This document shows, piece by piece, positions 26,422 to 35,420 of a stretch of DNA of 64,000 nucleotides. The translations under genes and the position numbers were made by a program. How positions within the stretch are numbered: position 1 is the first letter of the stretch; the number at the start of each line of letters is the position of its first letter. The DNA comes from Aerococcus kribbianus. GTDB taxonomy: Bacteria; Bacillota; Bacilli; Lactobacillales; Aerococcaceae. The DNA lies in contig NZ_JAPRFR010000001.1 in NCBI RefSeq assembly GCF_026805545.1, forward strand, positions 930,001 to 994,000, written 5' to 3'. The notes below the pieces were generated by a model, which saw only the letters and a list, made by a program, of their open reading frames with translations, was not told where the DNA came from and made no database searches.

Positions 26422-28416
26422 TTACAAACTTTGATAAGTGGCAACCACATTCTCAGGGGTAAAGCCATAAGCTTCTTGAACCACTTGCCCCTTACCTGAA
26501 GCACCAAAATTATCAATCCCTAATACTTTACCGTTAAGACCAACATAACGTTCCCAACCAAATGACGATCCCATTTCAATGGCAAGCCGTTTAGTGACCG
26601 CAGCTGGAAGTACACTTTCTTGGTAACTTGAATCTTGCTCATTAAAGAGCTCTTGAGATGGCATAGAAACAACTTGCACATCATGGCCAGCATCTAACAA
26701 TTGTTTTTGTGCTTCAATAGCTAGGGCCACTTCTGAACCTGTTGCGATTAAAATTCCTTCTGGCTTTTGACCTTGAGCAGGTGAAATCACATAGGCTCCT
26801 CGCTCAACACCTGTAGCCGCTAATTCTTGACTATTTTCTAATACTGGCAAGTTTTGCCGACTAAGAACCAATAAATTAGGACGATCAGTCGCATTTAAGG
26901 CAATCCGCCAAGCTGCATTCACTTCATTTCCATCGGCTGGTCGAATCACGTTAACGTTATGCATGGCTCTAAAGGAAGCCAATTGTTCTACCGGTTCATG
27001 GGTTGGTCCATCTTCACCAACACCAATAGAGTCATGGGTAAAGACATAGGTCACTGGTAAATGAGATAGAGCAGCCAATCGAATGGCAGGACGCACATAA
27101 TCTGAGAAGACAAAGAATGTGCCTGCATAAGTTTTTGACCCTCCGTGTAAGGCAATACCATTCATGGCTGCACCCATGGCAAACTCTCTTACTCCATACC
27201 AAATGTTTCGTCCTTGGTATTGACCGGCTTGGAAATCCTGGTCTTCATCATTCATAGTGTTATTGGATGAAGATAAGTCAGCTGACCCTCCCCAGAATTC
27301 TGGTAAGGCCTTACCAATAGCCTGAATGGCTGCTTGGCTAGTTTTACGTGACGCTTTAGCTTCATCACCATACTGGTAAACGGGTAAGTCTTTATCCCAA
27401 TCAGCTGGTAGTTCACCTGAATAAGCTCGTAAGAATTGTTTAGCTAAATCAGGATTTTCTTCTTGGTAATCATTGAATGTCGCCTGCCAATCCGCCATGG
27501 CTTGCTTACCATCTTCTAAAATCACTTCATGGAAATGATTATAAATCGCTTGAGGAATATCAAAACGATCATATTTCCAACCATAGTTAGATTTGGCAAA
27601 GGCAGACCCTTCTTCACCAAGCGGTGCCCCGTGCACTTGACTAGTTCCTTGATTTTCAGCGCCATAACCAATCACTGTCTTAACTTCGATTAATGTCGGT
27701 TGATCAGTGTTTTCTTTGGCTTGGCTAATAGCCGCATCAATGGCGTCTAAGTCATTACCATCTTCTACACGAAGATATTGCCAACCATAAGCTTGGAAAC
27801 GGTCACCAACATTTTCGGTAAAAGCTTTTGAGGTTGGCCCATCCAAGGAGATATCATTTGAGTCATAAAGCATAATTAACTTACCTAGTTTCAAATGACC
27901 AGCAAGTGAGGCTGCTTCCTGAGACACGCCTTCCATTAAGTCACCATCACCACATAAGGCAAAGGTATAATGGTCAACAATTTTATGCGCATCCGTATTA
28001 TAGATAGCCGCATCATGGGCTTCTGCCATGGCCATTCCAACTGCGTTCCCAATCCCTTGTCCTAGAGGGCCTGTAGTTGCTTCTACACCATCAGTATAAT
28101 GAACTTCTGGATGACCGGGCGTTTTAGATTCATATTGACGGAAATTTTTCAAATCTTCTAATGAAATTTGATAGCCAGATAGGTGGAGCATGCTGTAGAG
28201 CATGGCTGACCCATGACCAGCAGATAAAACGAAACGGTCACGGTTAGTCCAATGAGATTCTAGAGGGTTTTGATGCATATGATTGGCCCAGAGCACATAA
28301 GCCATCGGAGCTGCTCCCATAGGTAAGCCTGGGTGGCCGGAACCGGCTTCATCAATCATATCCATACTCAAGGTACGAATAGCATTAATTGCATCTAATT
28401 TCACTTGTTCTACCAT
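26422..28416 (-). CDS. tkt: Transketolase
   Basis: The 664-residue protein is of normal length. It shows [21 protein letters not shown] at the start, the thiamine-diphosphate motif [19 protein letters not shown] (about 154-172) with a bound-metal Asn in [10 protein letters not shown], and [19 protein letters not shown] (about 463-481) in the pyrimidine-binding domain. It moves two-carbon units between sugar phosphates and links glycolysis to pentoses. It is the head of a leftward run with the aldolase, NUDIX and ECF genes. Confidence 0.98.
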   Translation of the reverse strand: MVEQVKLDAINAIRTLSMDMIDEAGSGHPGLPMGAAPMAYVLWANHMHQNPLESHWTNRDRFVLSAGHGSAMLYSMLHLSGYQISLEDLKNFRQYESKTPGHPEVHYTDGVEATTGPLGQGIGNAVGMAMAEAHDAAIYNTDAHKIVDHYTFALCGDGDLMEGVSQEAASLAGHLKLGKLIMLYDSNDISLDGPTSKAFTENVGDRFQAYGWQYLRVEDGNDLDAIDAAISQAKENTDQPTLIEVKTVIGYGAENQGTSQVHGAPLGEEGSAFAKSNYGWKYDRFDIPQAIYNHFHEVILEDGKQAMADWQATFNDYQEENPDLAKQFLRAYSGELPADWDKDLPVYQYGDEAKASRKTSQAAIQAIGKALPEFWGGSADLSSSNNTMNDEDQDFQAGQYQGRNIWYGVREFAMGAAMNGIALHGGSKTYAGTFFVFSDYVRPAIRLAALSHLPVTYVFTHDSIGVGEDGPTHEPVEQLASFRAMHNVNVIRPADGNEVNAAWRIALNATDRPNLLVLSRQNLPVLENSQELAATGVERGAYVISPAQGQKPEGILIATGSEVALAIEAQKQLLDAGHDVQVVSMPSQELFNEQDSSYQESVLPAAVTKRLAIEMGSSFGWERYVGLNGKVLGIDNFGASGKGQVVQEAYGFTPENVVATYQSL

Positions 28417-28488
28417 TTTTTCGACTCCTTTTTTGGGTATTCTTAGTCAAAGTATAGCAAAGTATGGTCCATAATACTATTTATTCTC

Positions 28489-29298
28489 CTAGTCTTGGTC
28501 TTTAAAAACTAAGGCTTCCAAGGCTTGTGCAATCCCTTCATCATCATTACTGCTAGTGACATAATCGCTGATTTCTTTGAGCTCTGGGATGGCATTACCC
28601 ATAGCAACACCCATCCCTGCCCATTCAATCATAGATTGATCATTATTTTGATCACCAAAAGTCATTACTTCGCTCTTAGCCAAACCTAGTTGGTCGGCCA
28701 AAATTGCTAGGGAACTTCCTTTATCAATTCCTTTAGGATTAAACTCTAAAAAGTAAGGCTCACTCTTAACGATAGAAAATCGGTTGGGGTAATCAGCCGG
28801 CAGTTGAGACTGTATCTGGTCCAATAATTTAGGCGGTCCAGTAAACATAACTTTGGTAGTGCCTTCTGTTAAGTCATCTAAGTCAATGACAGTAATGGGC
28901 ATATCGACAAGTTTTTCTTCAATCGTCATATAGTCATGTTGGGGCGCTTGCGGCGTTAAGAGTTGGGTATCATTATAGAAATGTATATCCACGCCACCTT
29001 CTTGAGCTTGATGAGCTAACTCTTTCACCTCTTCTAGCGACAGCTGACTTTGAGTCACCACTTGGCCACTATGGAGGTCTTTCACTAGCCCGCCATTAAA
29101 ACAAGACACATAATCAATCAGGTCAGCACCGACCTTATCGGCAATCAGTTCTACACCATGAAATGGACGTCCTGAAGAAATCACTACTTTATGTCCTAAG
29201 TCATGTAATTTTTCTAGGGCAGCTTGAGTTTTCAGGGTCACTTCTTTGTCAGAATTAACTAAGGTACCATCAACATCAAAGGCAAATAATTGATACAT
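28489..29298 (-). CDS. Cof-type HAD-IIB sugar-phosphatase
   Basis: The 269-residue protein has motif I FAFDVDGTLVNSD (residues 5-17), motif II VVISSGRPFHGVEL (about 39-52) and motif IV TFGDQNNDQSMIEWAGMGVAMGNA (about 213-236). The type IIB cap lies between motifs II and III. Such enzymes dephosphorylate sugar phosphates or cofactors such as pyridoxal phosphate or FMN; sequence does not tell which. The start lies 13 bp after the stop of the amylase-fold gene, so the two are likely co-transcribed. Confidence 0.92.
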   Translation of the reverse strand: MYQLFAFDVDGTLVNSDKEVTLKTQAALEKLHDLGHKVVISSGRPFHGVELIADKVGADLIDYVSCFNGGLVKDLHSGQVVTQSQLSLEEVKELAHQAQEGGVDIHFYNDTQLLTPQAPQHDYMTIEEKLVDMPITVIDLDDLTEGTTKVMFTGPPKLLDQIQSQLPADYPNRFSIVKSEPYFLEFNPKGIDKGSSLAILADQLGLAKSEVMTFGDQNNDQSMIEWAGMGVAMGNAIPELKEISDYVTSSNDDEGIAQALEALVFKDQD

Positions 29299-29311
29299 AA
29301 TCGTCTCCTTT

Positions 29312-30631
29312 TTATTTAAAGCGAGGAATTTCTATTTCTCCTTGGTATTCGATAATCACAGGTTGGTCTCCAACCTGAATCCCGTCTTGGTCCACATGAT
29401 AAATTTGGTCATCGTAGAGGGAGTGGTAGTCTCCTTTAGGAATATCTAGGGGAATATGATAAGTTTCTTGGTCTGGGCGTAATTTAAAGCTTGCGAACAG
29501 GTGACGGTCATAATAATGGTAGGAACATAAGAGCACATTAGGTGGACAGGCTTGGACGACATAATACCCATTCTTACATTCTTCACGTTTCTTAATCTTA
29601 GCCATAGTCGCAATCACTGATGATAAATCTGTCTTCACAGTCCAATCTATGGCGTCCTTATGGCGAAAATTGATTTCCTTATTGATACCATATTCTTGAC
29701 CCATCATAAGGGCAGCTGATCCTTTTTGAAAGAAGGAGAAAGCTGTCCAGTTGGCTAACATTTGTGGCTCTTGAACGCCTTGCGCCAAGCGTGGATGACC
29801 AATGTATTCTAATGACTGCAAGCGCACTGCTGTTGACGGGGTATTTAGTTCAGACCAGTTCAAAAAGTAGGCAAAATTTTCTAAGGATAAGTCCCCTTTA
29901 TAGAATTTCTGGCACCAAGCCATGTGAGCGCCATTATCAATTAAGTCAAAATACGCAGACAACTCACTAAAGGTAAGATAAGGAATATCACCGATACAAA
30001 TTTCTTGCATGAAACGGTTAGGCATCACACCCGCCAACCAATAAAAATATGGGTGAACGTCTTCAACTTCTGCTCGTGCTGATGCCCAAAATTCTGGACG
30101 TACCAACTGCGAATGGTTAGCTGAAAAACCATCAACCAAAGTCGCCCAATACTCTAACCGTTCAATCAAATAGTCCCATAATTTTGGGTTAGTATAATCT
30201 AAATCGTATGAAGTGTCATAAACACTCATCCGACTCATAAAGTTACCCTCTTCATCCTGCAAGAAAAACTCTGGATGTTCTGACACTAATTTCGAGTCAC
30301 GGGCCAAATGGAAGAGTTGCAAATTAATAACGGCCTGCATGCCTAACTCATGAATGGCATCGACCAAGGCCTGGAAATCCTCTAAGCTACCATATTCAGG
30401 ATTCACTCCATCAAAATCTTTGATAATAAAGGGGTTCCCTTCATTGTCTTCACTCTGAACCAATTGAGTGGTGGGGAATATCGACTGAAAGACAATAATA
30501 TCCACACCTAATGCCTGTAAACGTGGTAAATCAGGAATGACTGCTCGGAAAGTCCCCTCAGTCGTATAATTCCTTACATATAAATAATACACTAGCTTAT
30601 GCCGTAAGGTGAGATTGGTTACCTTGGCCAT
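29312..30631 (-). CDS. GH13 (alpha-amylase) fold protein lacking the catalytic residues
   Basis: The 439-residue protein has an amylase-type barrel: RLQALGVDIIVFQSIFP (about 37-53), DFQALVDAIHELGMQAVIN and DYTNPKLWDYLIERLEYW. A C-terminal beta domain follows. The conserved catalytic positions have changed. Region II, normally GFRxD, reads VDGFSANHS with Asn172 in place of the nucleophile. Region III, where the acid Glu should be, reads FYWLAGVMP with Gly201. Region IV, normally NHD, reads SELNTP. The gene is intact and well expressed-looking, so it is probably a pseudoenzyme with a binding or structural role rather than an amylase. A cre site overlaps its promoter. Confidence 0.75.
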   Translation of the reverse strand: MAKVTNLTLRHKLVYYLYVRNYTTEGTFRAVIPDLPRLQALGVDIIVFQSIFPTTQLVQSEDNEGNPFIIKDFDGVNPEYGSLEDFQALVDAIHELGMQAVINLQLFHLARDSKLVSEHPEFFLQDEEGNFMSRMSVYDTSYDLDYTNPKLWDYLIERLEYWATLVDGFSANHSQLVRPEFWASARAEVEDVHPYFYWLAGVMPNRFMQEICIGDIPYLTFSELSAYFDLIDNGAHMAWCQKFYKGDLSLENFAYFLNWSELNTPSTAVRLQSLEYIGHPRLAQGVQEPQMLANWTAFSFFQKGSAALMMGQEYGINKEINFRHKDAIDWTVKTDLSSVIATMAKIKKREECKNGYYVVQACPPNVLLCSYHYYDRHLFASFKLRPDQETYHIPLDIPKGDYHSLYDDQIYHVDQDGIQVGDQPVIIEYQGEIEIPRFK

Positions 30632-30690
30632 GCGACTACCTCCCTAATTTGACTACTCTCCCCTACACTTTATCACATAATTTACATTAG

Positions 30691-30704
30691 TGAAAGCGAT
30701 TAAA
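30691..30704. promoter_or_regulatory. Catabolite-responsive element (CcpA site)
   Basis: TGAAAGCGATTAAA matches the cre consensus TGNNANCGNWNNCA with one mismatch. On the minus strand it overlaps a TTTCAC -35 box that has TAAAGT 17 bp later, so CcpA would repress the amylase-fold gene. Confidence 0.65.
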
Positions 30705-30755
30705 AATCAGCTGTAAAAACGAATTATTGGCTAACTAAGGGTAAAACAAACCGCT

Positions 30756-30832
30756 AAACACGAACATTAATTTTTATGAATGCAAAAATTATTCGTATTT
30801 AATCTTGATTTCCTTATAGAATGCCGTATAAT
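30756..30832 (+). promoter_or_regulatory. Purine permease promoter with inverted PurBox-like sites
   Basis: Two PurBox-like elements face each other: ACACGAACATT (centred on 30761) and, inverted, AATTATTCGTAT (centred on 30793). Each fits the AWWWCCGAACWWT consensus at about 11 of 13 bases. A promoter follows: TTGATT (30805-30810), 16 bp, TATAAT (30827-30832). Regulation by PurR is likely but the boxes are imperfect. Confidence 0.5.
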
Positions 30833-30865
30833 AAGGAGGTAAATTATTGAAAAGGAGATTTATTC

Positions 30866-32338
30866 ATGTCTAAGCTTGCCGAATTCTTCCATGTGCAAGA
30901 AGAGGGGTCATCCGTTTCTACAGAAATTATTGCGGGATTATCCACTTTCTTCGCTATGTCTTATATCATTTTTGTTAACCCAGCTATTTTGTCTGAAACG
31001 GGAATGCCTTACCAAGGTGTTTTCCTAGCTACGCTCATTTCATCAGCATTGGCTACTTTATTTATTGGCTTATTCGCTAATGTCCCTTATGCTCTAGCGC
31101 CAGGGATGGGATTGAATGCCTTCTTTACCTATACTGTTTGTTTTAGCCTAGGCTTTACTTGGCAAGAAGCTCTCGCTATGGTCTTCATCTGTGGCTTATT
31201 CAACATTGTCATCACTGTGACGCGTTTCCGCCAACTTATTATTGCAGCTATCCCTGTTAGCCTACAACATGCGATTTCTACTGGGATTGGGATGTTCGTC
31301 GCCTATATCGGAATTAAAAACGCCGGATTCATTACCTTTACCTCTGATCCTGGTAGCATTGCTTCAATTAATGGCCAAGCCTTTGACGCTAGTCAGTCCC
31401 TTTATGAAGGTGGGATCAATACCATTATCTCTACAGGAGGCGCTGTTCCAGGCATCACGTCTTTCACTGACCAAACGTCATTACTGGCTTTAGCAGGTTT
31501 AATTTTAACTATTATTTTAATGCTTCGCGGAGTCAAGGGCGCCATTTTAATCGGAATTATTGCAATAAGTGTGATTAATGTCATCATTAATCCGGATGTC
31601 TTAAGCACCTTGAATTTTGACCAATCCGGATTGGGTGCTTCCTTTGCTGACTTGGGTACAACCTTTGGAGCGGCTTTTGGTCAAGAAGGGATGCTATCAC
31701 TCTTCTCTGATCCTGCTCGTCTCCCCTTAGTAATCATGACTATCTTCGCCTTCTCCTTATCCGATGTTTTTGATACAATCGGTACCTTTATCGGAACAGG
31801 CCGGTCATCTGGTATCTTCTCAGAAGCAGACATTAAAAACATGTCTAAAGCAGGGATGATGAACACTAAATTGGACAAGGCCTTATTCGGAGATGTTGTG
31901 GGTACTTCACTAGGAGCCATTTTTGGTACATCTAATACCACTGTTTTTGCCGAATCAACTGTTGGAATTGGAAATGGTGGTCGAACTGGATTAACTTCTA
32001 CAGTGGTTGCTATTTGTTTTGCCGCTTGTATCTTCTTATCACCATTTATTAGCTTAGTACCAGGAGCGGCAACGGCACCAGCCCTAATCATTGTTGGTAT
32101 TATGATGATGTCTTCTGTCCAAGAAATTGACTGGTCCGACTTTACTGAAGCCGTACCTGCCTTCTTTGCTTCAGTATTTATGGCTTACGCTTATTCAATT
32201 TCTTATGGGATCGCTGCTGGTTTCATCTTCTACTGTATTGTTAAAACAGTGAACGGTGAGAGCAAAGAAGTTCATCCAATTATTTGGGGTGCTTCTGCTC
32301 TATTCTTAATTAACTTTGTCGTCATGGCAATTCTTTAA
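30866..32338 (+). CDS. Purine (guanine/hypoxanthine/adenine) permease, NCS2 AzgA type
   Basis: The 490-residue protein has about 13 membrane segments. It opens with STEIIAGLSTFFAMSYIIFVNP and contains YALAPGMGLNAFFTY (about 74-88), both hallmarks of the AzgA/PbuG/PbuO branch of NCS2. FSLSDVFDTIGTFIGTG and TSNTTVFAESTVGIGNGGRTG carry the substrate-site residues. It is a proton-coupled nucleobase importer. Which purine it prefers is not readable. AAAAGGAG precedes the ATG. Confidence 0.93.
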   Translation: MSKLAEFFHVQEEGSSVSTEIIAGLSTFFAMSYIIFVNPAILSETGMPYQGVFLATLISSALATLFIGLFANVPYALAPGMGLNAFFTYTVCFSLGFTWQEALAMVFICGLFNIVITVTRFRQLIIAAIPVSLQHAISTGIGMFVAYIGIKNAGFITFTSDPGSIASINGQAFDASQSLYEGGINTIISTGGAVPGITSFTDQTSLLALAGLILTIILMLRGVKGAILIGIIAISVINVIINPDVLSTLNFDQSGLGASFADLGTTFGAAFGQEGMLSLFSDPARLPLVIMTIFAFSLSDVFDTIGTFIGTGRSSGIFSEADIKNMSKAGMMNTKLDKALFGDVVGTSLGAIFGTSNTTVFAESTVGIGNGGRTGLTSTVVAICFAACIFLSPFISLVPGAATAPALIIVGIMMMSSVQEIDWSDFTEAVPAFFASVFMAYAYSISYGIAAGFIFYCIVKTVNGESKEVHPIIWGASALFLINFVVMAIL

Positions 32339-32485
32339 GCGACCGTCCCAAAAACTTGAATGAATGGCTGAGTAGCCACCTTTCATAAAATTATCTAATC
32401 GTTTCCATTAGTAAACCATTGACTCAAACCAGTAATGGTGTCATTCAGTTAAATTTTTGGGCTAGGATTGCCAGTAAAAAAAGAG

Positions 32486-32967
32486 AGAGGCCAGGACAAA
32501 AGTCCTGGCCTCTTCATATATATGAACATTTATCTTCTAGTCGGGTTCCAAAAGTCAGAACAGACTGCCTTTCCTAAAACTCTCTGATGGCCGTTTGCCA
32601 TCTTTCACGTTTTAGTCCAAGGCTTCTGTTCTTAACGACTTTTGTCGCACCCTGTTTAGTCGAGTTCTGAAATGCAGGACTGACATGCGTTTCCCAAAAG
32701 CTTTTGATAGCTAATTGCTATCTTCAATCTTTTGGTCCAACGATTCCGTCCTACCGCTTTTCATCGCACCCTTACAGTCGGGCTCTGAAATGCAGCCCTA
32801 CCAGTATTTTCTGAAAATGGAGCTAACCGTTTTTCCTCTCATCCTATTAGTTGAGTTCTGAAATGCAGCTCCTTCGACTGTTTCCTAAAGTTGTTTGGAT
32901 AGGTTTCTTCTATCCAAACAACTTTAGTCCAACAGCTCAGAGCTCCCGCATTTCATCTCATCCTTTT
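32486..32967. repeat. Tandem array of four long-hairpin repeat units behind a GGCCAGGA hairpin
   Basis: A terminator hairpin GAGGCCAGGA/TCCTGGCCTC (32489-32514) is followed by four units bounded by TAGTCGGGTTC-type junctions at 32538, 32657, 32776 and 32849. Unit 1 pairs AAAAGTCAGAACAG (32550-32563) with CTGTTCTTAACGACTTTT (32626-32643). Unit 2 has inner arms CCCAAAAG/CTTTTGG and AGATAGC-like pairs. Unit 3 is shortened. Unit 4 has a perfect 17-bp inner stem (32885-32901 with 32911-32927). Arms differ between units yet remain complementary within each. No coding potential. The 630-bp gap between genes is almost all repeat. Confidence 0.8.
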
Positions 32968-33804
32968 TTATGCTTTTCCATCAACAGAATATGGGGTGAT
33001 TTCTTGGCGTTCATTGATTTGGAAATAGAGGATTATCCACGTTGCCAACCAAACAGCAAAAACGTCTAAAGCACACCTTGACACCATATCCCACCAGGAC
33101 AGCTGATAAGTGAGCAACATATAAGCATGGTAAGCGATACTATAACTAGCAAAAAAGCTTAAGGCAAAGGCTTGGCTCTTGCCTTTTTGATCTTGGCGTA
33201 AGAGATAGCGCTGTATCGTTGAAAAAGATAAACCAATAGCCAGTCCCATAGACAAGGTCCACATTAAAGAAATCCCAAACATATCATGGCTAGCTTGGTA
33301 GCCATCCAAGCCCCAATAAGTGAGCATTCGAAACAGGGTAAAAGTTAGCATATAAACTAAAATGCCCCTAGGATAGAAAAAAGGCTTAGGACGGTACATC
33401 AACCGCTCCCTAGCCAGTAGGGATTGGATTAACTTGCCTTGAACCATAAATAAAATAACCAATTTCAAAGGATTGACTAACCAATCCAAGTCTACCCGAT
33501 GCGGTAAGGGTTCCGATACATAGAGGAGCAGAATTAATAATTGACTCACTACATATAGGGTTGCTTTGAAACTCTTAGGTCCTGGTAAACGAAAATCAAT
33601 CAAGAAATAATGATAAGTCATTACTGAGAAGGCCAACCATGCACCTAAAAACAGTAAAGGATAGTAGGTTCCCGTTTCCACAAAAACCGAATTCGCCAAT
33701 ATCGCTTGGAAAGAGGCATTAGCAAAAAATAATGAAAAAACGACAAATAAGGCAGCCATTAAGCCGCCAATTATCGCTGAATGCAAGAGTCGTTGTTTCC
33801 TCAT
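32968..33804 (-). CDS. Multi-pass membrane protein of unknown function
   Basis: The 278-residue protein has about seven to eight hydrophobic helices; the first spans roughly residues 8-33. Loops are short and rich in Arg/Lys on the inside (FRLPGPKSFK, RERLMYRPKP, RQDQKGKS). I recognise no family motif. Its ATG overlaps the stop of the DUF488 gene by one base (TAATG), so the two are translationally coupled and probably functionally linked. Confidence 0.75.
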   Translation of the reverse strand: MRKQRLLHSAIIGGLMAALFVVFSLFFANASFQAILANSVFVETGTYYPLLFLGAWLAFSVMTYHYFLIDFRLPGPKSFKATLYVVSQLLILLLYVSEPLPHRVDLDWLVNPLKLVILFMVQGKLIQSLLARERLMYRPKPFFYPRGILVYMLTFTLFRMLTYWGLDGYQASHDMFGISLMWTLSMGLAIGLSFSTIQRYLLRQDQKGKSQAFALSFFASYSIAYHAYMLLTYQLSWWDMVSRCALDVFAVWLATWIILYFQINERQEITPYSVDGKA

Positions 33805-34178
33805 TATTTTTCCGTCTCCTTATTAAATTGGTCTAAATAATCCATTAAAACTAATACATGGTTTTCTTCTTGATTTTTAGCCGCATATAGCAAGGTTACT
33901 GTTCCTTGGCTTTCCCAATCCAGTAATTTTTGACAATAAGCTTGTGCATCATCAGATTCGGATAATTCCTTTTGATAATCTTGGGCAAAACGAGAATAAT
34001 CAATATCCCCCTGGTGCCAAGCCTTACGCAAACCATTAGAAGGAGCCAGAGCCTTAGCCCAATCATCAACATGCGCGTCTGATTTTTTGACACCTCTAGG
34101 CCATAAACGATCCACCAAGATACGTTTGCCATCTGAGTCAGCTAGGTATTGATCATAAATGCGTTTCTTTTGTATCAT
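33804..34178 (-). CDS. DUF488 family protein (YeaO-like)
   Basis: The 124-residue protein has the family motif KRILVDRLWPRGVKKSD (about 18-34) followed by WAKALAPSNGLRKAWH and TLLYAAKN. DUF488 proteins are small cytosolic proteins widespread in bacteria; no firm function is established. AGGAGG lies before the start. It is the first gene of a two-gene leftward operon with the membrane protein. Confidence 0.9.
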   Translation of the reverse strand: MIQKKRIYDQYLADSDGKRILVDRLWPRGVKKSDAHVDDWAKALAPSNGLRKAWHQGDIDYSRFAQDYQKELSESDDAQAYCQKLLDWESQGTVTLLYAAKNQEENHVLVLMDYLDQFNKETEK

Positions 34179-34294
34179 AGTAAGTGCCTCCTAACACACT
34201 ATTAGTATAGCAAAGCCTTAATTTATTTTGAAAGTATTTGCTAGCCAACAGCCAAACAAGTCTCATGATATACTCTATACAAAGGAGGAAGTCC

Positions 34295-35167
34295 ATGTTA
34301 TCTAAACGCCAAACTGCTATCCAAAGACTAGAAGACTGGCAAGACGACTTAACTTGTCCCCATTGTCAGGAAAAATTAGCTTGGACTGGTCAACAAGTCA
34401 GCTGTCCCCAAGGTCATAGTTTCGACCTAGCCAAGAGCGGGTATTTAAACCTTGCCCCTCAACACCAAGAAAAGCACTATCATAAAGACCTTTTCGTAGC
34501 TCGCTACCAACTCATGGCCCAACACGAATTTTATCAAGGAATCTACCAAGACATACTAGCTTTATTAGATAAACACCATTATCAAGCCCATAATTCCTGC
34601 CATATTATCGACTTAGGGACCGGTGAGGGGAGTCATTTCGACCAATTTTTACAGGCTTATCAATCCGCCTATCCCCAAGACAATTTTGCTGCCATGGGCT
34701 TTGACTTGGCAAAAGACGGTATCCAAATTGCTGCTAAGCACCATTATCAAGCCTTATGGACAGTGGCAGACCTGGGTCATATTCCCTTGGCAGATAATAG
34801 TGTCGACTTGGCCCTAACCATCTTATCCCCCTCCAATTATAATGAAGTCAAACGCGTCTTAAAAACAGGAGGCTATCTCATCAAAGTTATTCCCGGACCA
34901 AATTACCTTGCAGAATTACGTGCTTGTGTCCTATCAGCTGACAAGCAAAAACAGGATTCACAAACGACAATGAGTCGGTTTCAAACGGAATTTAATCAGG
35001 TCGATGCCATTGATTACCAGCGTGATTTCACACTCAATAGTAGTAGTCGCGATGCCTTACTTAAAATGACCCCTCTAACTTGGCATGCTGACGCTGAGCA
35101 ACTGGCTGCTGCCCAAAAGCTGAGCCATATCCAAGTCGACCTAAAAATTCTTATTGGTAAAAATTAA
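34295..35167 (+). CDS. rlmA: 23S rRNA guanine-N1 methyltransferase RlmA family
   Basis: The ATG at 34295 follows AAAGGAGG by 7 nt and gives 290 residues; a reading from 34238 lacks a ribosome site. The N-terminal zinc ribbon reads CPHC (about 22-25) and CPQGH (about 37-41), then SFDLAKSGYLNLAP, which is diagnostic. The methyltransferase motif I is IIDLGTGEGSHFDQF (about 101-115) and motif IV includes LTILSPSNYNEVKRVL. RlmA enzymes methylate G745 (Gram-negative) or G748 (Gram-positive, RlmA-II) in 23S rRNA helix 35; by taxonomy the latter is expected. Confidence 0.9.
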   Translation: MLSKRQTAIQRLEDWQDDLTCPHCQEKLAWTGQQVSCPQGHSFDLAKSGYLNLAPQHQEKHYHKDLFVARYQLMAQHEFYQGIYQDILALLDKHHYQAHNSCHIIDLGTGEGSHFDQFLQAYQSAYPQDNFAAMGFDLAKDGIQIAAKHHYQALWTVADLGHIPLADNSVDLALTILSPSNYNEVKRVLKTGGYLIKVIPGPNYLAELRACVLSADKQKQDSQTTMSRFQTEFNQVDAIDYQRDFTLNSSSRDALLKMTPLTWHADAEQLAAAQKLSHIQVDLKILIGKN

Positions 35168-35243
35168 GAGCCTAGCAAGTTGATAAAGACAAAAGTCTCG
35201 TAAGCTAAGCTCCACTCTAACAATTAAAGAATAAAACACATTT

Positions 35244-35278
35244 ACCATGTATGATAAATCGAGGCATACATGGTTTTT
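35244..35278 (+). terminator. Terminator of rlmA
   Basis: ACCATGTATG / CATACATGGT stem with TTTTT after it. About 75 bp after the stop. Confidence 0.82.
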
Positions 35279-35320
35279 AATTCTAATTATTTACTCAAAA
35301 TTTTGGCGCACAAATTAAAA

Positions 35321-35348
35321 CTCTTCATCAAATTAATTTGATGAAGAG
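35321..35348 (-). terminator. Perfect palindrome, probable terminator of the SDR gene
   Basis: CTCTTCATCAAATT and its exact complement with no loop (28 bp). On the minus strand a TTTT run follows. It lies 70 bp beyond the SDR stop. Confidence 0.65.
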
Positions 35349-35420
35349 CCTTAAAATCGCTTAATTTTCAATTATCTATTTTTCGAGAAATGTCATAACC
35401 ACTGATATTTTATCTAGTTA

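Noticed and set aside
32486-32967. Tandem spaced repeats resembling a CRISPR array
   Set aside because: Units are over 100 bp, each is a long inverted repeat, the conserved parts are short junctions rather than 24-40 bp repeats, and no cas genes are present.
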